Assembly (NCBI GenBank): GCA_039881045.1
Contig: JAYWVB010000002.1
Coordinates: 620,001 to 684,000, forward strand
Direction of reading: 5' to 3'
Length of the DNA: 64,000 nt
Source: Chaetomium olivaceum
Lineage: Eukaryota > Ascomycota > Sordariomycetes > Sordariales > Chaetomiaceae
Below the pieces are notes generated by a model, which saw only the letters and a program-made list of their open reading frames with translations, did not search any database and was not told the origin of the DNA. Shown piece by piece: positions 12,703-24,249 of this stretch; position 1 is the stretch's first letter; each line of letters begins with the position of its first letter. A program made the translations under genes and the position numbers.

Positions 12703-12746
12703 GCTGAGAATCGAGCAAATTGTGTTTAATTGGTTGCACGCCAAGA
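12703..12746 (+). repeat. 44-bp direct repeat, copy 2 (less mutated)
   Basis: Partner of 12198-12241. It keeps CpA or TpG at the three positions where copy 1 has TpA. The two copies lie 505 bp apart in the same orientation. Confidence 0.75.
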
Positions 12747-13125
12747 CATCCTTCCTCTCCATGCCCTCGGGGCGCTTGGTTTGGACGTTTTGGGAACCTC
12801 GCTGACAGTGGCTGTGCCCCGAACTGTTTCTTGGCCTGTTATATTTCCATTTCGGGAAGTGATCTACTCCTGGAGAAGGCGAGGAGGGGGGCGGAGAGCA
12901 GTCTTGGCCCTTACCTTGACCACTATCGGGTTCACTCCTTTGTCGTCAAGCTGACATCCATGGGTTGATCTTGATAGGATGCTCGTGGACTCGGCCGGGT
13001 TACAAATACCACCAGAGCCCAACTTGACTTTTATCTTTAACTTTATACATCGAATTAACTCTCCAAGCACACGTCAAACACACGTCGAAACACACACTAC
13101 ACCGTATCATTGTTAACGCGAAATC

Positions 13126-14016
13126 ATGTCATATGTCAATACCCCCATTGGGCCACCGCCCCCTTATGCCCAGCCAAACATGCATCAACCCCAAAGCCAA
13201 GGCTTCCTGCCGCCGCCCAACTCCATGGGCTGGAACCAAAACCCGAACTACCCTCAAGGATACTCGCAACCCTACGCCCAATACCCGCCCTACGCCCACC
13301 AACCCTACCCACCCCAACAATACCCAACACCACCACCGGCACAACAACAACCCTACCACCGCCCCCCGCCACCCCAATCCCAAATTGGGAGCAACAACAA
13401 CACCAACAGCCCCAGCGCCGGGTACACCACCCACAGCTCCCTCGAATACCCCTTCATCCAAACCGCCAAGCGCCAAATGACCTTCCTCACGCCCGACCGC
13501 TCCGCGCCCCTCTTCACCATCCTCTACCCGTCGTCCCTCTCCCTCACCCCGCAACTGACCATCCACCGCGGCGGCGACGGCTCCGGGCCCGAGCTCGGCG
13601 GCGCGCTGTTCCACAGCCTGACGACCGATAAAGCCGAGGCGTATCTACATGGCTCGGGCGGGATGGGCGGTGGCGGGCAGGGCGGGGGCCAGTACAGGTT
13701 TCGGAAGAAGTTTGTTAGTCAGACGGGGCTCGGGGCGGGGTCGGGCGGGAGGATGAAGTGGGTGGTGGAGAATGGGGCGTTGGTGTTGGTGGAGGACGGG
13801 GGAGTCGGGGGGTATGTGGCTAGGTTTGTGGCGAGAGATGGGGCGGACGCGGGTGGTGGGACGAGTCGGAGTGAGGGGAGGTTGGTCATTGTGAGGGAGG
13901 GGTTGACGGATTGGCAGTTTGGAGAGGTGGTCGTTACGTTGGTGGCGGAGATGGAGAGGAAGAGGAGGGATAATGAGGATATGAAGATTCTAAAGGGGGT
14001 TTTGGGGGCGATGTAA
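13126..14016 (+). CDS. Pro/Gln/Tyr-rich orphan protein with C-terminal globular part
   Basis: Single-exon gene of 296 aa. Residues 1-100 are a low-complexity Pro/Gln/Tyr/Asn tract with repeats such as QPYAQYPPYAHQPYP, likely disordered. Residues about 105-296 look folded: alternating hydrophobic segments (RQMTFLTPDRSAPLFTILYP, YRFRKKFVSQTG, KWVVENGALVLVED), a Gly-rich loop, and an Arg/Lys-rich end (EMERKRRDNEDMKILKGVLGAM). There is no signal peptide or membrane segment. I do not recognise a named family. Similar Pro-rich-plus-beta proteins occur in filamentous fungi without a known role. The frame is intact and the start is the only ATG consistent with the leader. Confidence 0.7.
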   Translation: MSYVNTPIGPPPPYAQPNMHQPQSQGFLPPPNSMGWNQNPNYPQGYSQPYAQYPPYAHQPYPPQQYPTPPPAQQQPYHRPPPPQSQIGSNNNTNSPSAGYTTHSSLEYPFIQTAKRQMTFLTPDRSAPLFTILYPSSLSLTPQLTIHRGGDGSGPELGGALFHSLTTDKAEAYLHGSGGMGGGGQGGGQYRFRKKFVSQTGLGAGSGGRMKWVVENGALVLVEDGGVGGYVARFVARDGADAGGGTSRSEGRLVIVREGLTDWQFGEVVVTLVAEMERKRRDNEDMKILKGVLGAM

Positions 14017-14099
14017 TCCGGAAGCCGGGGTGTGTAGTTTTTGGCTTGACTTTCAGGGGCGCTGTTTCGTTTTGTTATTACTGTTTACAAGGTAGCGAG

Positions 14100-14109
14100 G
14101 GGGGGGGGG
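14100..14109 (+). repeat. Poly-G run
   Basis: A run of about eleven G (14099-14109) between the Pro-rich orphan and the protease. It has no obvious function and is a place where base calling is unreliable. Confidence 0.6.
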
Positions 14110-14249
14110 TATGTACAAGGTAAAGTGATGAGGGCATAGATGTATTACTTTTATGAATTGGCCCGTTTTCTATAACATTCGGTGGCTGGCAGCAATTTGC
14201 ACAAGAATTGGAATCAATGTTAGACCAAAGGTCCCTTCCCTACCTCGGG

Positions 14250-15596
14250 TCATGCCCCGTCTCCGTTGTACGCAATCCTGTCTGCACCCTCCTTTCTGTC
14301 CGCAACACCCTCGTTAGCAGTACTCAAGATTCGCTCCCTCACCTCACTTCCCGAAATTCCTTCCTGGCCATGAAATACGCTGCCAGTCCCGCAACATGCG
14401 GCGTCGCCATGCTGGTCCCGCTCATCCACCCGCTTTCGTGGTCACCGGTGTTGTACGCACTGTTGATGATGAACACCAGGGGCAAAGATATCTACCCCGC
14501 CCCCCAGTTTGAGAAGTCCCACGCCGGTCATCCTCATCAATAGCTCCCACCGTGATCGCCGTCGGAGCGGACCCCGGGGACCAGTGCGCCACATCCTCGT
14601 TCTTGTTCCCGGCGGCCGCCACAACCGTGATCCCCAAATCTGTTGCGACTTTGATCCCGTCATTGACTGACTGCGTGTATGTGCCCGCCACGGACAGATT
14701 AATGACCGCCTTGGAGACTACGCCGCGTTTCTTGGCGTCATCCACCGCCCAGTTCAGGCCCTGCAGCAGGCCGGACATGCTGCCCGTGCCGGTCTTGTCG
14801 AGCACTTTCACGGCGATAACAGTGGCGTTCTTGGCTACCCGTACTTCTCCCCGGCGATGATGCCGGCCACGTGCGTGCCGTGGCCGTCTTCGTCCGAGTC
14901 GGAGGTCGAGGCTATGAAGTTGGCGCCCCAGATGGCGCGGCCGTTGAAATCAGCGTGGCTGGTGCGGATGCCCGTGTCAATCACGTAGACGTAGATGCCG
15001 GTGCCTGCCGTGTCGCTGTAGACGTAGTCCCGGTGGTTTCGGCTATGGTGGGAGATGGGGCAAGGCCCCAAGGGGCGTTGTATTGCTTCACCATGGTGCG
15101 CTTGGCGAAAGCTGGGCTTGCGGCCACCGCTGTGATTTTGATGATGGTGTCTTCCTCGATGAGGTCGATCTGGAAGAGTTAACGAAGCCCCGGAAAATGC
15201 CTCACAAACACTTACCAAGTCGCACTCAGTGAGGTTCTTGAGTTCCGAAGGGGAAATCTCGGCCGCATAGCCCTGCAGGCCGGGGTTATCGAATCTGTCA
15301 AAGATGCCCCTCTTCTGGCCCTTCTTGGCCATGCGGTCGACATCTTCCTCATGCTGGAGTCTCCTGAGAATATCGAGGCTGGGCTTGTATCTGACGATGT
15401 AGGTATCAGGGATCACAAGATCCTCCGGGACATCATTGTTTTTGACCAGCGCACCGGCAGAAGCCAGCCTGGGCGCAACGGGTGAAGGAGGGGGGGGAAG
15501 GGGATGCTCGAGGGTGGAAGCAAGTGGCGTCACCGCGCCGGAAGCCAGCGGCGACGTGATTGCGGTCGCAAGACCGAGAATAGTAATGAAATGCAT
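14250..15596 (-). pseudogene. Subtilisin-like serine protease (S8A), six frame breaks
   Basis: Secreted proteinase K-type protease. Signal peptide MHFITILGLATAITSPLASG; an I9-type propeptide (IPDTYIVRYKPSLDILRRL); then the S8 catalytic domain with Asp in VIDTGIRTSH, His in GHGTHVAG and Ser in GTSMATPH. Exon 1 is 15596-15216, then a 46-nt intron, and exon 2 is 15169-14250. Inside exon 2 the conserved protein jumps frame near 15058, 14835, 14515, 14498, 14474 and 14365. Five jumps fit one missing base and one fits two missing bases; with all restored, the length is 436 codons. All three catalytic residues and the C-terminal RERILSTANEG remain. It would act outside the cell on protein substrates. 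The break density here is far higher than in neighbouring genes, which favours real decay, though poor local sequence is possible. Confidence 0.85.
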
Positions 15597-16354
15597 CTCA
15601 AAAAGGAAAGAAGTTAAAAATGAATGGTAGGAATTGGTTTAAACGAGTGACTTGGGCGGTATTGCCCTTAACCTGCAAGAGTTGGGAGTGAGGACGGGCT
15701 GATAGAATGAGCTGAGTACTGTTCTCTCAGTTACTTCAATCGTGTAGTTAAAGCCTCAAAACTAGATTTCAGTTTGAGGGGAATCACTGTCATTTCCACC
15801 CGAGGAGATTGAATAATCCGGATGTCCGAGATGCCGGCCCGGCCCGAGATGACGATGAGCAAGCCACACCGCGCACCCCTGGTGATCTTTCAGCTGTCCA
15901 GGGTCCACAACTTGGAGATTATACATAACTAGTTAACATGCGATGCATCTGTAATCGTCATTCAACTTGATATAATCTGTATTCAGGTTTGATGTCCATT
16001 TGTTCATAGCGCTAGTTAAATGAGGGTTACCTTTGAAATTAAGGCCCCCAGACATTATCATCTAGGGTTATGGGACATATAAGTCGTCAATAGCAACAAA
16101 TACAATGCAGTTATGAATTTTATCTTAGTTGTTCATGCTAGTTTGATAGATACGGTAGATACCATTGAAGTATTCGTATGAAAGTGGCCAGTTGGTGCCA
16201 TATATGAAGTTGATACCACTTGCCCCTTTGCCAAATCCTGGTGATTGGCTCGCCGACGGCTACCCACAAGCTCGAAGCATTTTCCTGCGCGGGAAGTGCC
16301 TTCGATAGCCCGGCCCAGTTAATCAACATGTCTTTATGCCTTAGCTTCAACATC
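15597..16354. other. Intergenic, no gene seen
   Basis: About 760 bp upstream of the protease start and downstream of the Gly-rich gene. It is AT-richer than its flanks, and I see no coding frame or RNA gene. Confidence 0.5.
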
Positions 16355-17397
16355 TTAGGCACCCAACAAAGCCCCGAGACCGGCCTTGAGCTCGGCGCCC
16401 AATCCGCCAAGGCCGGCGCCAAGACCGGCTCCTCCGCCAGCTCCGGTTCCGGCTCCCGTGTCGGCTCCTGCGGCCGCCCCGGCGCCTGCTCCAGTGCCAA
16501 CTCCAGCACCGGCGTCAGAGCCCGTCTCATCATCAGACCCAGCGCTCGCTCCAATTTCAGTGCCAGCACCATCTGAAGACCCAGAACCACCAACCCCAAC
16601 GCCAGCTCCGACGTCAGCGTTGTTGCCGGTTCCGGCATTGGCTCCAGCGCCGGCACCAGCCCCGTTGTTAGACTCGGTGCCAGTTCCGGAGTTGCCTCCA
16701 TTGTTGAACCCAGAGCCACCGGCCCCAGTGTCAGTTCCGGCATCAGCACCCGTTCCGCTGCCAGTGCCAGTACCCGACCCGCTTTCAAACCGGTGCCAGC
16801 TCCGGCGTCAGCTCCGGCACTGGCATCGTTTCCGGTGCCGTTGCCAACACCAGTACCAACACCAGCCCCAGTATCAGTGCCGTTGCCAGCGGCACCACCA
16901 GCAGCACCACCCGCAGCACCACCAGCAGCACCACCCGCGGCACCTCCGGCAGCGCCACCGCCAGCAGCAGCACCACCTTTACCCTTCCCTTTACCCTTGC
17001 CCTTGCCCTTCCCCTTGCCCTTACCACCACCGCCCTTGCCCTTGCCCTTTCCCTTTCCAAAGCCGAACTGCCTCCTCCTCACACGGGAGTTGGTCACGGC
17101 CTCAGCCGCGTCATCATCAGCAGCAGACACAGCAGCGGTGGCAGCATTGCCGCAATCAGCCGGCAGCAGGTGTTGGCGGCAGCCGCAGCAGCAGTGGCGG
17201 CGACGTCACGGGCGGGGAGGATGGAGGTTGTGAATGTGGCTGCTGCTGGGTGGGAGTTAGCTTTTTGAGAAGGGGTGTTGGAAGTGGATGGGGAACTAAC
17301 CGGCTACGCCGCGCTCGCGGTGTTGGAATGCGGCGGTGGATGTGCCTAGGAGGAGGAGCGGGGCCGCGGCGGCGAAGAAGGAGGATGTGAAATGCAT
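16355..17397 (-). CDS. Secreted Gly-rich repeat protein, two frame breaks
   Basis: Signal peptide MHFTSSFFAAAAPLLLLGTS; exon 1 is 17397-17301, a 58-nt intron follows, and exon 2 is 17242-16355. About 328 aa after restoring one base near 17165 (NTC to LPADCGNAATAAV) and one near 16784 (GTGLK to SGSGTGTG). The mature protein has an acidic stretch, RVRRRQFGFG, a run of (KG)n dipeptides, about six AAGG units and a long tract of GTGAGAGS-type repeats. It ends GLGALLGA. There are no catalytic motifs. The composition suggests a cell-wall or extracellular structural protein, but function is unknown. The opposite strand looks open over the same stretch (Pro/Ala repeats) because of the biased composition; the signal peptide and intron support the minus strand. 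Confidence 0.7.
16920..17080 (-). repeat. In-gene (KG)n and AAGG coding repeats
   Basis: Hexanucleotide- and 12-nt-scale repeats within the Gly-rich gene. One array encodes KGKGKG and a second encodes AAGG units. Such arrays change length easily between strains. Confidence 0.7.
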
Positions 17398-18617
17398 TTT
17401 TGTTTTTGTTGGGGGGGGTTGTTTGGCTGGTTGCCGGAACCAACGAGGGCGGGAATGGGAAAACTGCGTAACGAAAGTGCAGCAGTCAATGCTGGTGTTG
17501 GGTGTTGAATGAAGGATGGAGACGAGTGACAGGAAACAACGAACTCAAAGAGAACACACTGTCGAGAAAGAAGGAGAGAATTGCCATTGAGATGGCTTGC
17601 CCGTTTTAACTCGAGTCTGCCAAGTGCCTGGAATAGTGGGTTGTCATGAATGGTAAAGATCGGATGCTGTGGCAAGGCAGAACCTGAAGTGAAGCTTTGT
17701 CTGTTTCAGTACATGAGTAGCACATTTTGGGGGTGAGTGGCGTTGGGACCGAGCGCTAAGCGTCGTCGTTGTGAGGGGATGCTCCCTGTGGCGCTGAGTC
17801 GAGAACGCTCGGATGGAGATGCCACCGTGCAGCTGAAACGAGGAGAATTCAGCCACGCGTTACAACAACGGGCGAGACCCCGGAGTGCCAGGGAACAATA
17901 ACCATAAACCTTGTTGGAACCTCCTCTTCTCAAAACAACAGGCTGATCATTTGCGAAACAATGGGGAATAATATGTGGAGGCGGGACTGGCTGTGTCCCT
18001 TCGCATCACTACCGTTTGAGGTTCAGGGGTATCAGCTCACTTCCACGTCGAGTTTTCCAAGAGACTCTGCGACTCGTTCCGATAATGACGATGCACAAAA
18101 ACGAAACCGTAAATGTATGGGCAGCAAAATTGTCGGAAATAACTGTTGAAGGTTCAATTGCGTGGCTCTGGTGCACAAGCGTAGTAGGTTCTTGAAACAC
18201 GCCGAAGAGTCTCCAAGCAATCATTGTAATGGTTATTGACGGTCCAGTTCTGCACCTTATCGTTGGATCGCGGCCAGATTCTCATGGTAGGCAGGCAATC
18301 TCGACCCAGTCCCAAATTCGTATTGACCCGAAGGGACGTCATACGTCGCTCGGTATTTTGCTTCATTAGCTTGGACTCTGAACAAGAACTCATAGGGTGA
18401 TGTGGTAGAATCCATCTGGACACAACAAGTAGCAAGTAAACTAGAAAAGTCTCAAGCTTGAATCCATGCGGAGGAAGTAGGAAGAATAAAATACTGAAAG
18501 CGGGGAATATCGCACTCTCGCGCGCATGACTCCAGCTCGACCATCAACTAGCGTTTTCAAACTACCACTCATCGCTCCGGAAGAGGGACCCTCTCTAAAT
18601 TCGAAGCGTTCCATTGA
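17398..18617. other. Intergenic, no gene seen
   Basis: About 1.2 kb between the Gly-rich gene start and the receptor gene end. Short open frames here show no recognisable protein character. Confidence 0.5.
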
Positions 18618-21600
18618 TTATTTGCAGGCACTCATTTTCTTCTCGTGCTCCTCTTGCCGTCGCTCTAATGTCCCATAGCTGACCTCCATCGGTGTGATCA
18701 GGTGCTGGTGTTCACGTCGAAACGCAAGAGCCTCGTCCTCCCGACCGGCGGGCTATCGCAAGCATAAGATTGTAATGCGAAAGCTGGTTAAGACCGTTAT
18801 CTGCGCCTTCCAGCTCGGCGATAACCTGGCGGTGAATGGCCTCTGCTTCGACGTACCGCCCGTGATATTGTAGGTAAACACCCTCCGAGTTGAGCGCGTT
18901 GAGTCTAGTGAGGGGCCTGCCAATGGTCCCGCTTTTGATCACGTCCCCAATTCCGGAAACGTAGCTCCATCTCTCGAGAAGCTGTGCGAGCTCAGTTGCG
19001 CGTTGGTTTTCTGCCAAGTCTCCTTTAGAGTGATAACTCAGGTAGAGGGTGGCGTTGTAATAAATCTCCGACATGGATATGGCGAGCCGTCCGTCGGACT
19101 TGACGTTCGCGGCGATGGCTATTGGGAGGATGGACCGTAGTACATCCCCAACTTCGCTCATCCGCAGGGCTTGGCTTAGTGACCCTAGTCGGTTGTTCAA
19201 GGCAATCCAGGTGTCTGTATCGTGGATACCAAAGTTGGACAGGGTTTCGCAGAGGACGCGGTCGTAAAGAGCAACAATCTCGTCAAGATTCTCTTTGACG
19301 TCGCTCTCCATCCTCATCAATACCTTTAGGTTGAGCATGATGAGATGTAGTTTCTTGCCAACCACCGCGATGCCGTCATCTGTCTCACAATATCTGAGGA
19401 GCTCGTCGTTGATTGCCTTAGCTTCAACGGGTTTTCCGTTGCGGAGCAAGCCGTATGCAAGGTTGTGCCGGTGGAGAACATCTTCCGCGGACCATTGCTC
19501 GGCCTGTTGGCACCGAAGCTGCTCCTTGTGTATTGATTCAAGTCTTCCAAAATCGAGCTTTCCACGAAGGGCAACGCAGAGGAAATCTAGAAGCAGGACC
19601 TTCTCCTTGTTGTAAGCCTTCGTGTCGATAGATGTGGTCGTCACTCGCGACTCCAGGAGTTCCAGGGCCAAAGAGCATTCCGTCTCCGCGCGATCAAATC
19701 TCCCAGCGTCATTAAGCCTTTCAATTGCATTCTGCCGAAAATATGGTATCAAATCATGTTCTGGGCCATCAAGTTGGCTTGCCATTGACAAACCAGCATC
19801 GGCCATGTCCGCCGCAGCATTGTACATGCGAGAATGGCTGTGGAATCGACTTAGGCTGAACATGAGTATGGCGACCGTTTGCGAGCTGTGGCCGATCTCC
19901 TGGCAGAGGTCTAGTTCCCGGGCTAGATGTGGTGCGAGGATTACTGCCAAGGGCCAGTTTTCGGTTGCTGGTGTTGGGACAGTTGGGAAAACTCGTGACA
20001 TGACCGGATAAGATGGTCCGCCATACGGCGTTTGTCCTGCACGGAGAGCTCGGCTGCCATGATCTCGTGGAGCACTGGATGGACGCTGTAGCTGGAGAGT
20101 TGCGGGTCCTGATCCAGCGTCTGGTCGATCAATGAAAGGGCCAGTGGTTTCTTCGTAAGCTGAAGAAACGAAACGTCGTCAAGATCACGAAATTCGGGCA
20201 GACATCTCAGCAATATCTGTGGCGTTTCCCTCCAATGAAAGCAGGCGAGATACTGAAGGAAGGTAATAGACAAGGGAGACTGCCGCTTCAAGGCGTCGAT
20301 AGAGATCCCCCACGTTATGGCGACGGAAGATATGGCGTTTCGGGCATCTTTGTTCGCGAAGTCATAAGCTGGCGAGGTCATCAGATCAGCCCGGCGTATC
20401 CTTTCTCGGAAAAGACCCACGTATTCAGCGAACGACATTTGCTGGTCGACAATGTTTGCGGCTGCTTGCGCAATGGCCAGCGGCAGACAGCCCAGTTCCT
20501 TCACCAAGTCTTTGGCCATGAGCGTGTTGACAACGCTGGGCTGAACAAGATGCTGGGGAACGGAATTTAGTAAAGGTCCCCCCCTCCGAAAGTGCCATAG
20601 GCTGGACACAGAGCCCATCGCTTGCTGCGGCGACCGACCCTTGGAAACGCCGGTCTCGGGTCGTGATCAAAATCCGTCCCCCCCTAGGTACGTAGTTTGA
20701 AATGCTGAGCTCGTCCTTCTCCGGGCCTCCAACGAAGTCGTCAAGGTGGTCCGCATTATCCAGAATTAGTAGCCAATCGCCGGCGAGCTTTTCCAGCTTG
20801 TCTCGGGTTCTTTCCAAAAGAGCTGCGATATCCTCCGTCGATGAGATGCCGTCGGCTTTGGGGTCTATCAATGGCATGAGCCGCGAATAATCGGCGACAA
20901 AGTTGCTGAGGCTGTCTGCCCGGATCCAAAACACAGAGAGAGCCTATCTTTCATACTTTGAGCGAAGTCCAAGGCAATTTGTGTTTTCCTGCATTATGAA
21001 TACACCGCTTTCAGTTAGCGATTGAAGCTGAGCATTGCCATGTGGATGGGGACATACCCGACGCCACCGAGGCCCCAGAGAGCGAATATTTGGCTACGTT
21101 TCATATGGGGCGAGAAAAACGCTCCCAATTTCTCGTGGTAAAAGGTTCGTCTTATGAAATGAGTACATGGTAGATGTGGTGTTAACGACACCTTGGTTTT
21201 GAGTGTCCGCTGTACTGCGAGAGTTGATGTGAGCAGGCAGTTCTACCATTTTGGTTGTGTTGAAAACACCTATACTTACAGTTCTCGTCGGGATAGAGCA
21301 GGGCCTTTGCACAACGCCAGATCGAATCGCCGTTGTCGGCATGGCTGAGGTATTCGGTCGTCATGGCTTTCATCCTTTCCGTTGCCTTCCACTCGTCGAG
21401 TTGCAGGTCCTCCATCCCGTGGGGAACATTGAATCGAAAATAGCGACACGTATGAACGAGTTCTCTCCCAAAAGCAGACGCGGAAAAGACCTTGGCCGTG
21501 TCCTCAGCATCGGTCAACATTTTAAGCGCCCCCTTGAGAAAGCTTGCCAGGTTCGACGAGACAGACCGACTCCGTGCGAATCCTGTTCCGAGGCTGAGAA

Positions 21601-22379
21601 GGCATCCGATCTTTCTGTTCTGCCATTCTGGCTCTCTGGCAAGCTCCGCGAGGGCCTCGTTGATGGGGTTGTTCCGGCGAATGGCTCCATCGCACCAGCG
21701 CTCTCCGCTGGACGCAAACTTCACGCTTTTGAAATACATGGGAGCCGCGGCGGTTGCACTGGCGGCTTCCCATATCCGGCAAGTATAATTCTCTGCTTTT
21801 GGATGTGCAGATTCGTAGTTACGAAGGACATCTGCCTTGCCAGTTTCTACCCTCGTTACGCACAGGATACTGTTGACAATCAATTAGTCTCCCAGCTATA
21901 ATCATTACCAGTATAGGTAGATCAGTAATGGAAACGTACACTTTGCATTTCAGCGTTTCCGTCTCAATGAACGGTTCATCAAATCCGATGCCTCTTTCTC
22001 TCATGACGAGGCGAATTGAGTTTTGCAGGTCGGCGATATCATAAAAAGGCAAGCCGGTCATTCCCCTGACAACACGGCCGAGTTGGCCTCCGACAGGTCT
22101 GCCGAAAACCTCTTTCCCAAGATGCTCATATGCCTTGATGCACTCGTCGACGGTCATACGCAGCCTGCCGAGCATCACGGCAATGATGCCGCCCGTCGAG
22201 GTACCGGCAATCAGGTCGAAGATGTCACATGGTTTTGGGAGTGTACTACTACCGGTCTCGGCCGAGATGGTGCGGAGGATGCGGCGCAGAATAAGAAGCG
22301 CAGTGTAGCCCTTGATGCCGCCTCCGTCGATACAAAGAATGCGAAGGCTTTGCGCCTCTGACACCAGCTGAGCTGCCAT
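18618..22379 (-). CDS. Patatin / NB-ARC / TPR NOD-like receptor, four frame breaks
   Basis: STAND-class signalling protein of about 1185 aa. Exons 22379-21940, 21869-21280, 21214-21058 and 20988-18618. The N-terminal patatin phospholipase domain has the oxyanion loop DGGGIKG, nucleophile elbow GTSTGG and the second dyad residue in CDGAIRRNNP. The NB-ARC part has P-loop GLGGVGKT, formed across the third intron, then LLILDNADH (Walker B), GGRILITTRD and the GLPL-like ELGCLPLAIAQ. A helical C-terminal half has TPR-like repeats. The first ATG with the patatin motif is at 22379. The frame breaks near 20944, in the C7 run (plus strand) at 20578-20584, near 19988 and near 18740, while the motifs stay conserved. 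The family is known from fungi and is linked to nonself recognition and cell death; this role is inferred here. A bacterial-type lipase effector on a sensor is the likely mode. Confidence 0.85.
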
Positions 22380-24249
22380 GCAGTCCAAAAATAAAACCGT
22401 GGAATGTTGAGACTTGAGGGGAGGAAATGCAGGAGAGGCAAATCGGAGTTGTCTGTTGAATTGTGGCTCAGCCCTGCTCCCAGCTGAACCTTTTACTGCT
22501 CAAAATTGGGCTCCGCCACCGCCTTAATTATCCCAGCCCGCGATGCCCTTGGCGCGTGGTGCGCGCCCCCAAGCCGCACAGCCCCAAGGAGACAAGAGTC
22601 GAGCGTGTCTCCAGTAACCTAGCTCTTAGCCATGACGACGTGCAAAGTTTGCCAGCCTGCCGAAACCGACCTCCCTACTAAGTACATGCCTTCTTGTGAC
22701 GCCCTGCTTATTATGCCGCTCTTTTGATCCCGCCTCCGCTTCCTTGAACGCCCGCGGCGATGTACACACGCCAACCCCACGCAAACAACATCATCTAAGC
22801 AGAGTCATGACAAGAAAGCCGGTACCCAAATCTCCCCTCCCTAGAAAATTATACTATCGAGGGCGACCAAGGACGAATAATTCATATAGAACGATCAATA
22901 AGCTATCATTCAGGGGAGGAAGATGAGATGTTGGAACTAAGGAATGAGGAGGAACAAGATGAGATGATCGCGTTTTTGGACCGTATGTCGCGGATACTCG
23001 AGGATAACTTGCGGACTTCACGGAGTCTGCGTGTCAACGTCAAAAACCCCGTCCGCCGCGTGCAGGTAATGAACCGGCGACCAATTCTGGCACTACCGCG
23101 TTATCCTCCGTCAGGAAGGCGCCGACGGCCCTCGTCCGCAGCATTACCGCGTTTGGGGTTTGCTCTTGCGTACATAGCACTGTACGCGCCTGGACCAAGA
23201 TATATTTTCAGTGTGTCATATGTCAGTCTTACCGCTCTGCTGAGGGGGAGGGATATGTGACCTTGTTCATCATGGGGTAGTCTGATATAATTATAACTAA
23301 AGGTTAGAAAGGTTGATCGGAAGGGTCTGCAGGGCATTTTACTCCCTCTATACATTGTCTTTGCGATGATCTGGCTGTTAGCTAGTTTTACGACGATGGC
23401 AATGCGGGATGGCGGACGAAAAGAAACCGGCAAGATGCACTGGGCTGGGTATATCTTGACGTAGGTATGGGTGCGTTTGCGGACGTCTTTCTAGCTGCTC
23501 CGGCTCTTTTCCTCTGGTTGGACGCCGCGGGATGTCGGACGGCCCGAGTGAGCTTGGGAATAGCTGATACGCGCCAGGGTACATTCCTATTTGTAAGCCA
23601 CGTTGGTGCGTGAGATTAGCGGTCGGCGCTTGATGGCACCATCCCTTGTTCTTCTAAGCACAGCACAGTCGAGACGACTTGAGATATTATGCTTCACCGG
23701 CAGTTGTCCGTATCGCCACCCTGAAGGGCCCACCGAACTAAATATTTCTCATATGCATCCTCGGCCATCAACTTTGCGGAACGACGGGACATCCCGCACG
23801 GGAGACTTAACTAACTCCAATCGAATCCTCTAGGTGCTGATATTTCCAAATAAATCGACGTTGCCAGAATAGAAACAAGATTTACATATCATGGAATATG
23901 AAGTTCTAAACCATACAATGCCCACCGCAAAGGCGAATGCCGAGCGAACTCCACCGCTGTGTGGAGTTGTGGCCAAGATCTCGAAAACCTGAGGTACACG
24001 GTTGTGGGACCGCAGGACTGGGATTTCGGCGATTTCCCCCCGGATTTCAAAGCAGCTATATAGATCTTCCGGACGTTAGAGATTTCTCAGCAGGGTGGGT
24101 CGATATCTATGATAATTTTACAATTCCCGTTGAAGGACCCGTATATAAAGCCTCAAACTTGCTCCTTTATCTGGTCTACCATCGGCATTAACAGATTGGT
24201 AAATACCAAAACAACCACAACATCATACCTTTCTCATACAACCTTCAAG
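22380..24249. other. Intergenic; TATA box near the right end
   Basis: About 1.9 kb between the divergent receptor and OYE genes. An open frame at 22928-23260 (110 codons) has no recognisable features and I do not call it. A TATATAAAG box serves the OYE gene at the right. Confidence 0.5.
24142..24150 (+). promoter_or_regulatory. TATA box of the OYE gene
   Basis: TATATAAAG located about 100 bp before the ATG at 24250, followed by a C/A-rich leader. The distance is normal for ascomycete promoters. Confidence 0.6.

Larger units (their letters stand above)
12178..13125. other. Intergenic region with repeat pair
   Basis: About 950 bp between the methyltransferase stop and the Pro-rich orphan. It holds the two copies of a 44-bp repeat described separately and no convincing gene. 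The small minus-strand open frames here (peptides beginning QPIKYNLLDSQ and QPIKHNLLDSQ) are simply the repeat read in frame. Confidence 0.6.

Noticed and set aside
14250..15170. Extra introns to explain the protease frame changes
   Set aside because: The conserved protein is continuous across each change with no room for an intron and no GT..AG pair.
16386..17390. Long plus-strand open frame rich in Pro and Ala opposite the Gly-rich gene
   Set aside because: Mirror image of the biased GC-rich repeat; the minus strand has the signal peptide and intron.
22928..23260. Plus-strand open frame of 110 codons
   Set aside because: Begins with a plausible charged helix but becomes random-looking; no supporting context.
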